DNA of 43,721 nucleotides from Flavobacteriales bacterium. GTDB lineage: Bacteria > Bacteroidota > Bacteroidia > Flavobacteriales > Flavobacteriaceae. The position numbers and the translations under genes were made by a program. This document shows, piece by piece, positions 1 through 8,533 of this stretch (the first letter of the stretch is position 1; every line of letters starts with the position of its first letter). The notes under the pieces are model-generated. The model ran no database searches. It was not told where the DNA came from and saw only the letters and a list, made by a program, of their open reading frames with translations. The stretch lies in the NCBI GenBank assembly GCA_027039975.1, contig JALWFE010000047.1:1-43721 (forward strand), written 5' to 3'.

Positions 1-15
1 TAATATTTTTATCAA

Positions 16-23
16 TATTTTTG
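16..23 (+). promoter_or_regulatory. Putative Bacteroidota -7 box for apbE
   Basis: TATTTTTG fits the Bacteroidota -7 consensus TAnnTTTG and ends 28 bases before the apbE start. The matching -33 element would lie outside or at the very edge of the window, so it cannot be checked. Confidence 0.5.
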
Positions 24-51
24 TGTAGTTTTAAGTTTATATTTTATTTCA

Positions 52-1068
52 ATGAAAAAAGCATTTTTTATTTTTTTTACATTATATAGTATTATAATAT
101 CTTGCAACCGTCAAAAAACTATGTCAAGTTATTTTTTTCAAGGTGATGCCTTAGGCACCACTTACCATGTCAAAATTTTTCCGTCACAAAATTCAAAACC
201 GGTAAGCAAACAAGATATAGACAGTGTTATTGAAGCCATCAACAATTCGCTCTCCACTTACAGACCAAATTCACTGATTTCAAGAATCAATAAGGGAGAA
301 GTTTTAAAAACCGATTTACACTTTGTTGAAGTTTATAACGCGGCTGAAAAAATCTACTTTGAAACCGACGGCTTATACGACCCGACTATCGGTATTTTGG
401 TTAATGCTTGGGGATTTGGTCCCCAAAAAAAAATTAAAAATATTGAACGTGATTCTTCTATAGTCGATTCGCTCAAAAAATTTGTCAACTATAAATTTTT
501 ACATCTTGATAAAAAAGGTTATTTAAGAAAACGCTATCCACAAGTTTATATCGATTACAATTCCATCGCCAAAGGTTACGCCATTGACCGTGTAGGACAG
601 ATGCTTGCTGACAAAGGTTTTAAAAATTATTTGGTTGAAATAGGTGGTGAAGTACTGGCAAAAGGTAAAAATATTGCTAAAGACCGCGCTTGGTTAGTCG
701 CCATTGACAATCCGGACCGGCAACACGGCAATAAATTTATTTCCAAAATAGCCCTGTCGGACCAAGCTATTGCAACATCCGGCAATTACCGCAAATATTA
801 TGTCGATAAAAAAACAGGTAGAAAATACGTGCACACGCTCAATCCCAAAACCGGTTATCCCGTCCAACAACATCTATTGAGTGCTTCGGTAATTGCTAAC
901 AATTGCACTTTGGCAGACGGTTATGCTACGGCTTTTATGGTGATGGGATTTGAAAAAACAAAACGGTTTTTGCAAAAACATCCGGAACTGGAAGCATTTT
1001 TGGTATATAGTGATGAGCAGGGTCACATTAAAACTTTTAAGACCAAAGGTGTCAAAATTATTGAATAA
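52..1068 (+). CDS. apbE: FAD:protein FMN transferase, ApbE family lipoprotein
   Basis: This 338-residue protein is of the ApbE family, which transfers FMN from FAD to threonine residues of target proteins such as NqrB/NqrC or RnfG, outside the cytoplasm. It starts with a lipoprotein signal peptide: hydrophobic residues 4-17, then lipobox IISC with Cys18. Family motifs follow in order: GTTYHV near residue 36, STYRPNS near 68, DPTIG and NAWGFG near 112-122, DYNSIAKGYAID near 168-179, LVEIGGEV near 195, and the metal/FAD-binding C-terminal segment NNCTLADGYATAFMVMG near 283-299. Length is normal. In this phylum apbE often follows the nqr operon, but what lies upstream is outside the window. The gene converges on lpxB. 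Confidence 0.95.
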   Translation: MKKAFFIFFTLYSIIISCNRQKTMSSYFFQGDALGTTYHVKIFPSQNSKPVSKQDIDSVIEAINNSLSTYRPNSLISRINKGEVLKTDLHFVEVYNAAEKIYFETDGLYDPTIGILVNAWGFGPQKKIKNIERDSSIVDSLKKFVNYKFLHLDKKGYLRKRYPQVYIDYNSIAKGYAIDRVGQMLADKGFKNYLVEIGGEVLAKGKNIAKDRAWLVAIDNPDRQHGNKFISKIALSDQAIATSGNYRKYYVDKKTGRKYVHTLNPKTGYPVQQHLLSASVIANNCTLADGYATAFMVMGFEKTKRFLQKHPELEAFLVYSDEQGHIKTFKTKGVKIIE

Positions 1069-1116
1069 TATCAGGTTTGAAAAAATCCTTCAAACTCAAA
1101 AAATTTCCGGTATTTG

Positions 1117-2238
1117 TCAGGTCTTTTTAATAAAATTTACAATACCCGATGCCGCTTTATCAGAAGCCGGTTCCTTACCGAGCAGGTTTTCCAAATCATT
1201 GTAATCAGACAAAATTTGCCGGCGTTTATCTCCTTGAATGACACCTTGCAATTCTGATTTTAATACAACCGGATTGAAATCGTCCTGCAAAAGCTCCGTT
1301 ACAATGGATTTTTGCATAATTAAATTAGGCAGAGAAAAATACTTGACTTTAACCAAACGCTTCCCTATTTCGTATTGCCAACGATATGTCTTGTAAACCA
1401 CAACTTGCGGCACTTTAAACAAAGCGGTTTCCAAAGCCGCCGTGCCGGAAGTAACAATAGCACTGTGGCTGTGTTGTAACAAATCGTAAGTATGACCGAA
1501 AATAACAGGGATACCCGGATAATCTTTGAGAAAATCTTGATAATCGGTTTCGTCAAAAGAAGGCGCACCCGATATAACAAATTGGTATTCAGTAAAATCA
1601 TTGACTACCTGCAACATAACCGGCAACATCATTTTAAGTTCTTGCCGGCGGCTACCCGGTAGCAAAGCTATAACCGGACGGTTGTCCAATTGAAATTTTT
1701 CAAAAAACTCATTCCGGCTCAGTCCTTTATGATTTTGAACGGCATCAACAACCGGATTGCCAACATATTCGGCTCTGATGTTATGTTTATTGTAAAAAGC
1801 AATTTCAAAAGGTAAAATTACCAGTAATTTGTCTATATACTTCTTGATTTTTTTGACCCGCCCTTCTTTCCATGCCCACAGTTTCGGCGAAATATAATAC
1901 ACGGTTTTAAAGCCTTTCTTTTTAGCAAAACCGGCAATTTTCAGATTAAATCCGGGGTAATCTACTAAAATGACCACATCGGGATTGTAGGAAACAATCG
2001 CTTTTTTGGTTTGCTGCAAATTGTGATAAATGGTACGTATATTTTTAACCACATCCACCACGCCCATAAATGCCATTTGCTTGTAATGAATCAAAGGGGG
2101 ACGTTTGACAATTTTGTGCATCATATCACCGCCGAGATATTGAAATTCAGCTTTATCATCAAGCCGTTTGATGGCTTTTATTAAATTGGCGGCGTGTAAA
2201 TCGCCCGATGCTTCACCTGCTATAATGAAATATTTCAT
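1117..2238 (-). CDS. lpxB: Lipid-A-disaccharide synthase LpxB
   Basis: LpxB (glycosyltransferase family 19) joins UDP-2,3-diacylglucosamine and lipid X to form the lipid A disaccharide at the inner face of the cytoplasmic membrane. The 373-residue protein opens with the signature GEASGDLHAANL (residues 8-19). Further family motifs are FMGVVDVV, VDYPGFNLKIA, YYISPKLWAWKEGR, YVGNPVVDA, LLPGSRRQEL and the UDP-sugar-binding segment TSGTAALETAL. The ATG at 2236-2238 precedes the signature by seven residues, as usual for the family. No -7 box is obvious upstream; the region before the start is filled with the 89-base repeat. The gene shows that the organism makes lipid A. Confidence 0.96.
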   Translation of the reverse strand: MKYFIIAGEASGDLHAANLIKAIKRLDDKAEFQYLGGDMMHKIVKRPPLIHYKQMAFMGVVDVVKNIRTIYHNLQQTKKAIVSYNPDVVILVDYPGFNLKIAGFAKKKGFKTVYYISPKLWAWKEGRVKKIKKYIDKLLVILPFEIAFYNKHNIRAEYVGNPVVDAVQNHKGLSRNEFFEKFQLDNRPVIALLPGSRRQELKMMLPVMLQVVNDFTEYQFVISGAPSFDETDYQDFLKDYPGIPVIFGHTYDLLQHSHSAIVTSGTAALETALFKVPQVVVYKTYRWQYEIGKRLVKVKYFSLPNLIMQKSIVTELLQDDFNPVVLKSELQGVIQGDKRRQILSDYNDLENLLGKEPASDKAASGIVNFIKKT

Positions 2239-2251
2239 TTTTGTTGAGAAA

Positions 2252-2369
2252 TTGAGGATTTATAAATTGAGGAATTGAGAAATTATATCGTTTCAAAGAA
2301 TATAACGTTATTTGATGAATGTTTTCTATTTCATACCTTATGTGCGTCTTATGAATTGAGGAATTGAGG
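2252..2369. repeat. Short copy of the 89-base tandem repeat
   Basis: TTGAGGAATTGAG begins at 2267 and again at 2356, exactly 89 bases apart, with a partial copy at 2252. The interior (TTTGATGAATG, TTCTATTTCATAC, TTATGTGCGTCTTAT) matches the interior of the array at 31227-31640. This fills the gap upstream of lpxB and holds no credible gene. Confidence 0.8.
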
Positions 2370-2423
2370 AAAGGTCGCTGAGTGATTTTGCGAGGTAACG
2401 AGCAAAATTGTATCAAAGCGTAC

Positions 2424-2472
2424 TCCCTCATTTCCTCATATCATCAACTCATCAATTCATCAACTCATCAGT
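2424..2472. repeat. Simple repeat tract CCTCATTT / ATCAACTC
   Basis: CCTCATTTCCTCAT is followed by repeated ATCAACTC/ATCAATTC units. The first part is nearly the reverse complement of the TTGAGGAATTGAGG core of the neighbouring 89-base repeat, the same arrangement as at 31.8-31.9 kb. The tract ends at the stop codon of the sensor kinase gene. Confidence 0.65.
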
Positions 2473-2475
2473 CTA

Positions 2476-3615
2476 TCATCCCTTTTGCAACACAATCCGG
2501 AAAGTCGTTCCTTCGCCTAAAACGGATTTTTTAACAAAAATTTTTCCTTTATGATATTGTTCAATAATACGTTTACTCAATGACAGGCCTAGTCCCCAAC
2601 CACGTTTTTTAGTGGTATAACCCGGTTGAAAAATTTGTTTGAATTTGGAAGCGTGAATTCCTTTTCCGGTATCACTTATATCAATAAAAACCTGTTGACC
2701 GTTATCACTTATTTCAATAGTTATATTGCCTTTGCCTTCCATAGAATCTATGGCATTTTTGACCATATTTTCTATCACCCACGAATACAATTGTTCGTTG
2801 ACCAAAGCTTGTAATTTTTCCGGAGCTTTCAAAGTGATATTTACCAGTTTGGAAGTCCGGTTTTTTAGATAATGTAATGTATGTTTGGTTATTTCCACAA
2901 TATCTCCCGGTTTTAACTCAGGTTTTGAACCTATCTTTGAAAAGCGTTGTGAAATGACATTGAGCCGTTGCACATCCCTTTCTATTTCTTCAACGGGAAT
3001 ATCAGGATTATTTTCAGCTTTTAAGATTTCAATCCACCCCATCAACGAACTCAATGGCGTACCGATTTGGTGGGCTGTTTCTTTTGCCAATCCCGACCAC
3101 AACCGGTTTTCATCGGAAATTTTACCTGTGTGATAATACATATAAACGATAGCGGCAAACAGTAAAAAAATAGCGACCAATATAACCGGATAATATGTCA
3201 ATTTGCTCAACAAAGACGAATCACCGTAATATAAAATTTGATAATCATTGTCTCCCAAATCCAATTTGAAATGCTTATCGGTTTGCCGGAATTCTTTTAA
3301 TTTTTTTTGAATATACTCCGGTTTGCCTTTTGATAAATTTCTATGAAAAACAACATTTCCTTTTTTATCGACAATGATTACCGGAATGGTATGATTTTTT
3401 TCCAAAATAGCAGATGATAAATTGAGTAGAGCGGGATTATCATCTTTTACATCTAATAATTTTTGGTAAGCCGAAGCAAGAATTTCCATTTTAGCCCGTT
3501 CTTCTTGTTTAAATTCTTGCAAAAAACGGTTGGTTTCCCACAATGTTATAGCCAATGCTACCAATGTAGCACCTATAAATATCAAGCGTTTATGTTGCGA
3601 CAGATAATGCCTCAT
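2476..3615 (-). CDS. Membrane sensor histidine kinase, no adjacent regulator
   Basis: The 379-residue protein is a two-component sensor kinase. Two membrane helices (about residues 10-28 and 141-161) enclose a sensor region of about 110 residues that faces the periplasm. The HisKA segment has the phospho-acceptor in KETAHQIGTPLSS (His182). The ATPase domain shows the N box (NMVKNAID, 283-290), G1 (DTGKG, 315-319) and G2 (GWGLGLS, 339-345). The start lies 6 bases after the glmS stop, so the two genes are probably cotranscribed. No response regulator lies nearby; the partner must be elsewhere. The signal sensed is unknown. A link to cell-wall precursor supply is only suggested by position. Confidence 0.9.
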   Translation of the reverse strand: MRHYLSQHKRLIFIGATLVALAITLWETNRFLQEFKQEERAKMEILASAYQKLLDVKDDNPALLNLSSAILEKNHTIPVIIVDKKGNVVFHRNLSKGKPEYIQKKLKEFRQTDKHFKLDLGDNDYQILYYGDSSLLSKLTYYPVILVAIFLLFAAIVYMYYHTGKISDENRLWSGLAKETAHQIGTPLSSLMGWIEILKAENNPDIPVEEIERDVQRLNVISQRFSKIGSKPELKPGDIVEITKHTLHYLKNRTSKLVNITLKAPEKLQALVNEQLYSWVIENMVKNAIDSMEGKGNITIEISDNGQQVFIDISDTGKGIHASKFKQIFQPGYTTKKRGWGLGLSLSKRIIEQYHKGKIFVKKSVLGEGTTFRIVLQKG

Positions 3616-3621
3616 TACCGG

Positions 3622-5466
3622 TTATTCAACGGTTACCGACTTGGCCAGATTTCGGGGCTGGTCAACGTTGCAACCGCGATAAACCGCAATATAATACGAT
3701 AACAATTGCAACGGAATGGTAGCTAACAAAGGCGTAAAAGCTTCAACGGTTTCAGGAATTTCTATCACGTGATCAGCCAAATTTTTGACTTGTTTATCGC
3801 CTTCGGTAACGATAGCGATGATCTTGCCTTTTCTTGATTTGATTTCCTGAATATTGCTGATGATTTTTTCATATTGTCCTTTTTTGGTAGCGATGACAAA
3901 AACCGGCATGTTTTCGTCAATCAAAGCTATTGGACCGTGTTTCATTTCAGCCGCCGGGTATCCTTCGGCATGGATATACGAAATCTCTTTAAGTTTAAGT
4001 GCTCCTTCCAAAGCTACCGGAAAATTAAAGCCCCGGCCGAGATACAAGGCATTGGTCGCATCTTTATAATGATGGGCAATTTGTTGGATAGCCAAATCTG
4101 TTTGCAAGGTCTTTTCAATTTTTTCAGGGATATTAGCCAATTCCGATAAATACAAATGATATTTATCCAGCGATATGGTTCCTTTTTCTTTGGCCAGTTT
4201 AAGTGCCATCATTGTCATCACCAATACTTGCGAAGTAAAGGCTTTGGTCGAAGCCACACCTATCTCCGGACCGGCATGTGTATAAGTTCCCGAATCGGAT
4301 TCACGCGGAATAGACGAGCCGACGACATTACAAATGGCATAAATAAACGCCTTATGCTGTTTAGCTAATTTTATAGCCGCCAATGTATCCGCCGTTTCTC
4401 CCGATTGAGATACAGGAATAACAATATCATTTTCTTTGATAATCGGATTCCGGTATCGAAATTCGGAACTGTATTCCACCTCTACCGGAATACGGGCTAA
4501 TTCTTCAAACAAATATTCTCCTACCAACCCGGCATGCCAAGATGTTCCGGCTCCTATCATTATCAAACGTCCGGCATTTAAAAATTTGTTGAGATGATTG
4601 TCAATACCCGAAAGTTTTATCAAATTTTTACCGGGTAAAACCCGCCCACGCATTGTATCACGAACAACATTCGGTTGTTCGTAAATCTCTTTCAACATAA
4701 AATGTTCGTAACCGCCCTTTTCAATTTGGTCCAGACTCAATTGTAATTCCTGAATATAAGGCACAATTTTACTATCATCTTTGATACTTCTGATGTCAGG
4801 TTTTTTCCCAGGTTTGACAATAGCCATTTGTTCATCTTCCAAATACAAGGCATTTTTGGTAAACTCAATAAAAGGCGATGCATCAGAAGCGATAAAATAT
4901 TCATTGTCACCGATACCGATAGCCAAAGGACTTCCGAGACGTGCCAACACAATTTCATCAGGCTTTTGCTTGTTAAAAACAACAATAGCATAAGCACCAA
5001 CCACTTCATTCAAAGCAATTTGAACCGCTTTGCCCAAGCCGGCTTGTTCTTGTTTCATCACATCTTCTATCAGATTGATTAAAACTTCGGTATCTGTTTC
5101 GCTTTTAAAAGTATAACCGCGGTTTAACAATGTTTGTTTGATAGGTTCATAATTTTCAATAATACCGTTATGAACAATAACCAAATTACCGGAATTGGAT
5201 ATGTGCGGATGCGCATTGATATCATTCGGTTCACCATGGGTTGCCCACCGGGTATGACCCAAACCGATATATCCTCTTTTTTCTTCCGGACGAGTAAAAA
5301 GCCGTTCCAAATCGGCTACTTTTCCTTTGGTTTTTTTTATAATTAAATTTTCATGGTATAAAGCCAGCCCGGCACTGTCATAACCACGATATTCCAAACG
5401 TTTCAAACCGTTGATGATAACCGGAAAGGCATCCCGGTGTCCAATATATCCTACAATTCCACACAT
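3622..5466 (-). CDS. glmS: Glutamine--fructose-6-phosphate aminotransferase GlmS
   Basis: GlmS makes glucosamine-6-phosphate from fructose-6-phosphate and glutamine, the first committed step to UDP-GlcNAc for peptidoglycan and lipid A. The 614-residue protein has the class II glutaminase domain with catalytic Cys2 (MCGIVGYIG), GLGHTRWATHG and HNGIIENY. Two SIS sugar-binding domains follow (GAGTSWHAGLVGEY, SQSGETADT; LGRGFNFPVALEGALKLKE, EGYPAAEMKHGP). The end is the canonical NLAKSVTVE. The length is normal. It heads a probable two-gene unit with the sensor kinase. The 5' region does not contain a recognisable glmS ribozyme core. Confidence 0.98.
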   Translation of the reverse strand: MCGIVGYIGHRDAFPVIINGLKRLEYRGYDSAGLALYHENLIIKKTKGKVADLERLFTRPEEKRGYIGLGHTRWATHGEPNDINAHPHISNSGNLVIVHNGIIENYEPIKQTLLNRGYTFKSETDTEVLINLIEDVMKQEQAGLGKAVQIALNEVVGAYAIVVFNKQKPDEIVLARLGSPLAIGIGDNEYFIASDASPFIEFTKNALYLEDEQMAIVKPGKKPDIRSIKDDSKIVPYIQELQLSLDQIEKGGYEHFMLKEIYEQPNVVRDTMRGRVLPGKNLIKLSGIDNHLNKFLNAGRLIMIGAGTSWHAGLVGEYLFEELARIPVEVEYSSEFRYRNPIIKENDIVIPVSQSGETADTLAAIKLAKQHKAFIYAICNVVGSSIPRESDSGTYTHAGPEIGVASTKAFTSQVLVMTMMALKLAKEKGTISLDKYHLYLSELANIPEKIEKTLQTDLAIQQIAHHYKDATNALYLGRGFNFPVALEGALKLKEISYIHAEGYPAAEMKHGPIALIDENMPVFVIATKKGQYEKIISNIQEIKSRKGKIIAIVTEGDKQVKNLADHVIEIPETVEAFTPLLATIPLQLLSYYIAVYRGCNVDQPRNLAKSVTVE

Positions 5467-5722
5467 AATTTTTGTTTTTTTTAATAATTTTAATAATTTG
5501 AAAAAAACGTTTCGTTTGTTGTTTGTTACCTTAAAATTTCCGGGCTTGCATCAAACCAACGACAAAAATAATGCTAATTTTTTAGACAAAAGTCTTTTTT
5601 AACATTCTATTTTTAATTCTTTCCGCTATACCGGGGTCTCGGCTCTGATGGAAATTTATACTGCCAATTCTCATAATTATCTCAGACATCAGGTCTTGGA
5701 GACATAACAGGTCTTGCCTAAC
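5467..5722. other. Intergenic region upstream of glmS
   Basis: This 256-base gap lies between the M17 peptidase and glmS. It holds a candidate glmS -7 box and, near the peptidase end, two similar direct copies of GACAT..CAGGTCTTG at 5685-5698 and 5701-5716. I see no gene, RNA or clear terminator. Confidence 0.5.
5563..5570 (-). promoter_or_regulatory. Putative -7 box for glmS
   Basis: On the minus strand this reads TATTTTTG, matching TAnnTTTG. A TTTG lies 16 bases further upstream (5587-5590), slightly closer than the usual 19. It predicts a leader of roughly 90 bases. Confidence 0.45.
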
Positions 5723-7120
5723 TTAAACCATTTCTTTTAAGAAATCATACATCAATCGCACACCGAAACCCGTTCCACCTTTGCCTTTATAATCTTGTTC
5801 TTTTTCGAGAAAAGCCGGACCGGCAATATCGATGTGGATATAAGGATGTTTGGCAAAATGTTCTAAAAATTTTCCGGCGGTTATCATACCGGCATTAGGT
5901 CCCCCTATGTTTTTCATATCGGCAATATCGGATTTCAATTCGTCTTTCCATTCGTCCCAAAAAGGAAATTCCACCAAGCGTTCGTGAACTTTATCTCCGG
6001 ATTTTTGCAAGCTTTTGATATATTTTTTCGGTGCATTTCCCATGACAATAGCAGCTTTATCGCCGATAGCCCGCACAGCGGCACCGGTCAAGGTGGCGGC
6101 ATCTATAATCACTTCGGGTTTGTATTGATTGGCATAAGCAATAGCATCGGCAAGAATCATTCTGCCTTCGGCATCGGTGTTTAAAACTTCAACTGTCGTC
6201 CCGTCATACATTTCGATAACATCACCGGGGGCATAAGCGTTTTTACCCGGTCGGTTATCGGTTGCCGGAATAAGCGCTATCACCCACACCGGCAATTTGT
6301 TTTTGGAGATAGCATCCATCGTTCCGGCCATCATCGCCGCTCCTGCCATATCGCTTTTCATCAAATCCATAGAATGCGGTGTCGGTTTCAAACTCAATCC
6401 GCCGGTATCGTAAACCACACCTTTACCGACCAAAACAACAGGTTTTTTATTTTTGGCATTAGCCGGTTTCCATTCCATAATGGTAAAAGTCGGGGGAATA
6501 ACCGACCCCTTATTGACAGCCAACAGACCGCCCATTCCTAATTTTTCAATGTCTTTCTTATGTAATACTTTGACTTTTAATCCGTCATTTTGCGTTTTTT
6601 TGTGCAATTCCATTGCCAATCGCTCCGCATCGAGATACGAAACCGGCTCGTTGACCAATGTGCGTGCCCACAAGACCGCTTCAATCACATTTTTAAGCTC
6701 GTCCACTTTCTTTTGGCTGATACCCTTGACTTTGACCGTATTGAGTTTGTTTTTCTTTTTACTTTTATCCGAAAAATATTTTAAAAATTGGTAATCGGAC
6801 AGATACAAACCTTCTATAAAAGCTTCCAAATCCTTGTCTCTTTCACCAACAACCACCAACTCTGTTTCTTTATCTTTCAATTCACCATGGATTTTATGTG
6901 CAAATTTTCTGATTTTTTCCAAATCCGCACCTTTAGTCTTGACCACATACATATTGTGTTTAGGTGTTTTGACGGATTGGATGTCTTCCTTTCCGAAACT
7001 TTCTTTCAAAAAAGAAACGACTTTTTCACAAGGCAAGTATTTGATATCGGATTTTTTTTCGGCCAATACGATGACGTTTTTAGCCGCTTCGGGTAATTTT
7101 TTTATAATTTTTATTTTCAT
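5723..7120 (-). CDS. M17 family leucyl aminopeptidase
   Basis: This is a cytosolic two-metal aminopeptidase of family M17 (PepA/leucyl aminopeptidase) that removes N-terminal residues from peptides. The 465-residue protein has a poorly conserved N-terminal domain (about 1-140) and a catalytic domain. The signature NTDAEGRMIL is at 314-323. Predicted metal ligands are Lys233 and Asp238 (VGKGVVYDTGGLSLK), Asp257 (KSDMAG), and Asp316 and Glu318 in the signature. The C-terminal GPAFLE and GTGFGVRLMYDF are also typical. The N-terminal half is rich in lysine. It is followed by glmS with a 256-base gap, so it is probably a separate unit. Confidence 0.93.
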   Translation of the reverse strand: MKIKIIKKLPEAAKNVIVLAEKKSDIKYLPCEKVVSFLKESFGKEDIQSVKTPKHNMYVVKTKGADLEKIRKFAHKIHGELKDKETELVVVGERDKDLEAFIEGLYLSDYQFLKYFSDKSKKKNKLNTVKVKGISQKKVDELKNVIEAVLWARTLVNEPVSYLDAERLAMELHKKTQNDGLKVKVLHKKDIEKLGMGGLLAVNKGSVIPPTFTIMEWKPANAKNKKPVVLVGKGVVYDTGGLSLKPTPHSMDLMKSDMAGAAMMAGTMDAISKNKLPVWVIALIPATDNRPGKNAYAPGDVIEMYDGTTVEVLNTDAEGRMILADAIAYANQYKPEVIIDAATLTGAAVRAIGDKAAIVMGNAPKKYIKSLQKSGDKVHERLVEFPFWDEWKDELKSDIADMKNIGGPNAGMITAGKFLEHFAKHPYIHIDIAGPAFLEKEQDYKGKGGTGFGVRLMYDFLKEMV

Positions 7121-7195
7121 ATGGTTTTGATTTTTAAATATTTGTGTGGATTTTAATGGGAAAATTATTCTTTTTTATCTCGCATTTTCAAATAA

Positions 7196-7474
7196 CTAAA
7201 AGATATTATCACAGCTATCTGAGAGTTTTGCTATCTTTGACAATTCTTCTGTTAAAACTTCCTTATAATCAATTTTGTCACCGGTTTTGATGATTCCTCT
7301 CAGTTTTTGCACTTTTGGAGAAAGTTTTTCAGGGGTTATTTGTCGCCGGCCGGTTGTAATAAATTTTAAATAATTTTCTATCAAACCGGAAAGACTTTGC
7401 CCCTTTTCTTTGGCATATTTCTTTGCAACTTCTATTATTTCCTTTTCAATAATCAATGTTAGTTTCGTATTCAT
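7196..7474 (-). CDS. DUF6364-like ribbon-helix-helix antitoxin, apparently without toxin
   Basis: The 92-residue protein starts MNTKLTLIIEKEIIEVAKKY, then AKEKGQSLSGLIENYLKFI. This is the beta strand plus two helices of a ribbon-helix-helix DNA-binding domain, as in DUF6364-type antitoxins. Such genes usually precede a PIN-domain RNase toxin on the same strand. Here the 75 bases after the stop lead directly into the M17 peptidase gene, and no PIN reading frame is visible. The last residues (KLSDSCDNIF) do not look like the usual antitoxin end and may come from a deletion that removed the toxin. Two ATACGT motifs just upstream may be its operator. Confidence 0.7.
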   Translation of the reverse strand: MNTKLTLIIEKEIIEVAKKYAKEKGQSLSGLIENYLKFITTGRRQITPEKLSPKVQKLRGIIKTGDKIDYKEVLTEELSKIAKLSDSCDNIF

Positions 7475-7484
7475 ACAACTTTTT

Positions 7485-7519
7485 ATACGTATTAGTTTTT
7501 GAATTTACAATACGTGTAT
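7485..7519 (-). promoter_or_regulatory. Paired ATACGT motifs, possible antitoxin operator
   Basis: ATACGTAT (7485-7492, a perfect palindrome) and ATACGTGTAT (7510-7519) begin 25 bases apart. They lie 11-45 bases upstream of the ribbon-helix-helix gene start. Such antitoxins commonly bind repeated short palindromes over their own promoter. Function here is inferred from position. Confidence 0.45.
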
Positions 7520-7540
7520 CTTGTAAAAATCCTCATCAAA

Positions 7541-8503
7541 TTACTTGGTCAAGAAAACAAAAAAATACATATAGACGATATACAAGATGAGATAAATACT
7601 ACCTTTTACCCAACTGATTTTATTTCGTTTTGGTAAAATAGCAAGAGGAATAATCAAGGCAGAAATACCCATCATCCAAAGGATATCAAGATTGATAAGT
7701 TTCATATTTGTTACCCCGATAGGTTTAATCATAGCGGTAATACCTAAAACCGAGCCGATATTAAAAATATTAGAGCCAACCAAATTGCCGAAAGATAAAT
7801 CTTTTTCTTTTTTAAGAGCTGAAATAATCGATGCCGCCAGTTCGGGAATGCTCGTGCCAATAGCTACAACACTTACTCCGATAATACGTTCACTCACACC
7901 CACTTGCCGGGCTAATTCTTTGGCACCACCTACTAAAAATTCGGCACCCGCCCAAAGCGCTACGCCGCCTATAACCAACCAAATCAATATTTTTACAATA
8001 CCGGCTCCGGCAGCCGCATCATCGATTTCTCCCAATTCATCCAAACTCACTTCACCACCTTGCGAAGCATAATTGATTAACACATATATAAATATAATGA
8101 GTAAAATAAATAAAATCAGTCCTTCGGTAAAACTTAAAATCAGATCGTTTTTTAAAAAATAATACAGTAACCCGGACATTAATAACATGACCGGAATATT
8201 AAATTTATACGATACTTTTTTGATAAAAATCGGTGTTAAGATAGCCGTAGCCCCCAGCACCAAAGCAATATTGGCAATATTGGACCCAACGACATTTCCC
8301 AATGCCAGTTCGGGTGAGCCTTCGAAAGCCGCTTTCATACTCACCAATAATTCCGGTAGCGACGTGGCAAATGACACTACCGTCATTCCGATAACAATAC
8401 GCGATAAATTAAATTTTAAAGACAATCCGACAGAAGCACGCACCAAGTATTCTCCGCCTACAACCAGTAACACTAAACCTAAAATGATATAAAATATGGA
8501 CAT
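7541..8503 (-). CDS. Calcium/sodium antiporter, CaCA family (YrbG-like)
   Basis: This inner-membrane exchanger of the CaCA family moves Ca2+ against Na+ or K+. The 320-residue protein is strongly hydrophobic with about ten membrane segments in two inverted halves. Both alpha repeats are clear: MTVVSFATSLPELLVS with GNVVGSNIANI in the first half, and SVVAIGTSIPELAAS with GNLVGSNIFNI in the second. Each carries the ion-coordinating Glu and Asn. An acidic cytoplasmic loop (SLDELGEIDD, about residue 155) separates the halves. Length is normal. The small membrane-protein gene upstream ends 27 bases before its start. The two may form one unit, but a -7 box also lies between them. Confidence 0.94.
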   Translation of the reverse strand: MSIFYIILGLVLLVVGGEYLVRASVGLSLKFNLSRIVIGMTVVSFATSLPELLVSMKAAFEGSPELALGNVVGSNIANIALVLGATAILTPIFIKKVSYKFNIPVMLLMSGLLYYFLKNDLILSFTEGLILFILLIIFIYVLINYASQGGEVSLDELGEIDDAAAGAGIVKILIWLVIGGVALWAGAEFLVGGAKELARQVGVSERIIGVSVVAIGTSIPELAASIISALKKEKDLSFGNLVGSNIFNIGSVLGITAMIKPIGVTNMKLINLDILWMMGISALIIPLAILPKRNKISWVKGSIYLILYIVYMYFFVFLTK

Positions 8504-8525
8504 ATTTAAAATTTTGCCAAAATTA

Positions 8526-8533
8526 CAAATTTA
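8526..8533 (-). promoter_or_regulatory. Putative -7 box for the Ca2+/Na+ antiporter
   Basis: TAAATTTG on the minus strand fits TAnnTTTG and lies about 22 bases before the antiporter ATG. It overlaps the end of the upstream gene. No TTG is found at the expected upstream distance. Confidence 0.35.

Noticed and set aside
1075-1095. Hairpin GTTTGAA/TTCAAAC between apbE and lpxB as terminator
   Set aside because: The stem is short and AT-rich, and no T run follows on either strand.
2213-2431. 72-residue minus-strand frame upstream of lpxB
   Set aside because: It runs through the 89-base repeat and overlaps the lpxB start; composition is that of repeat DNA.
5467-5722. glmS ribozyme upstream of glmS
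   Set aside because: No core resembling the known ribozyme is visible, and it is known mainly from Gram-positive bacteria.
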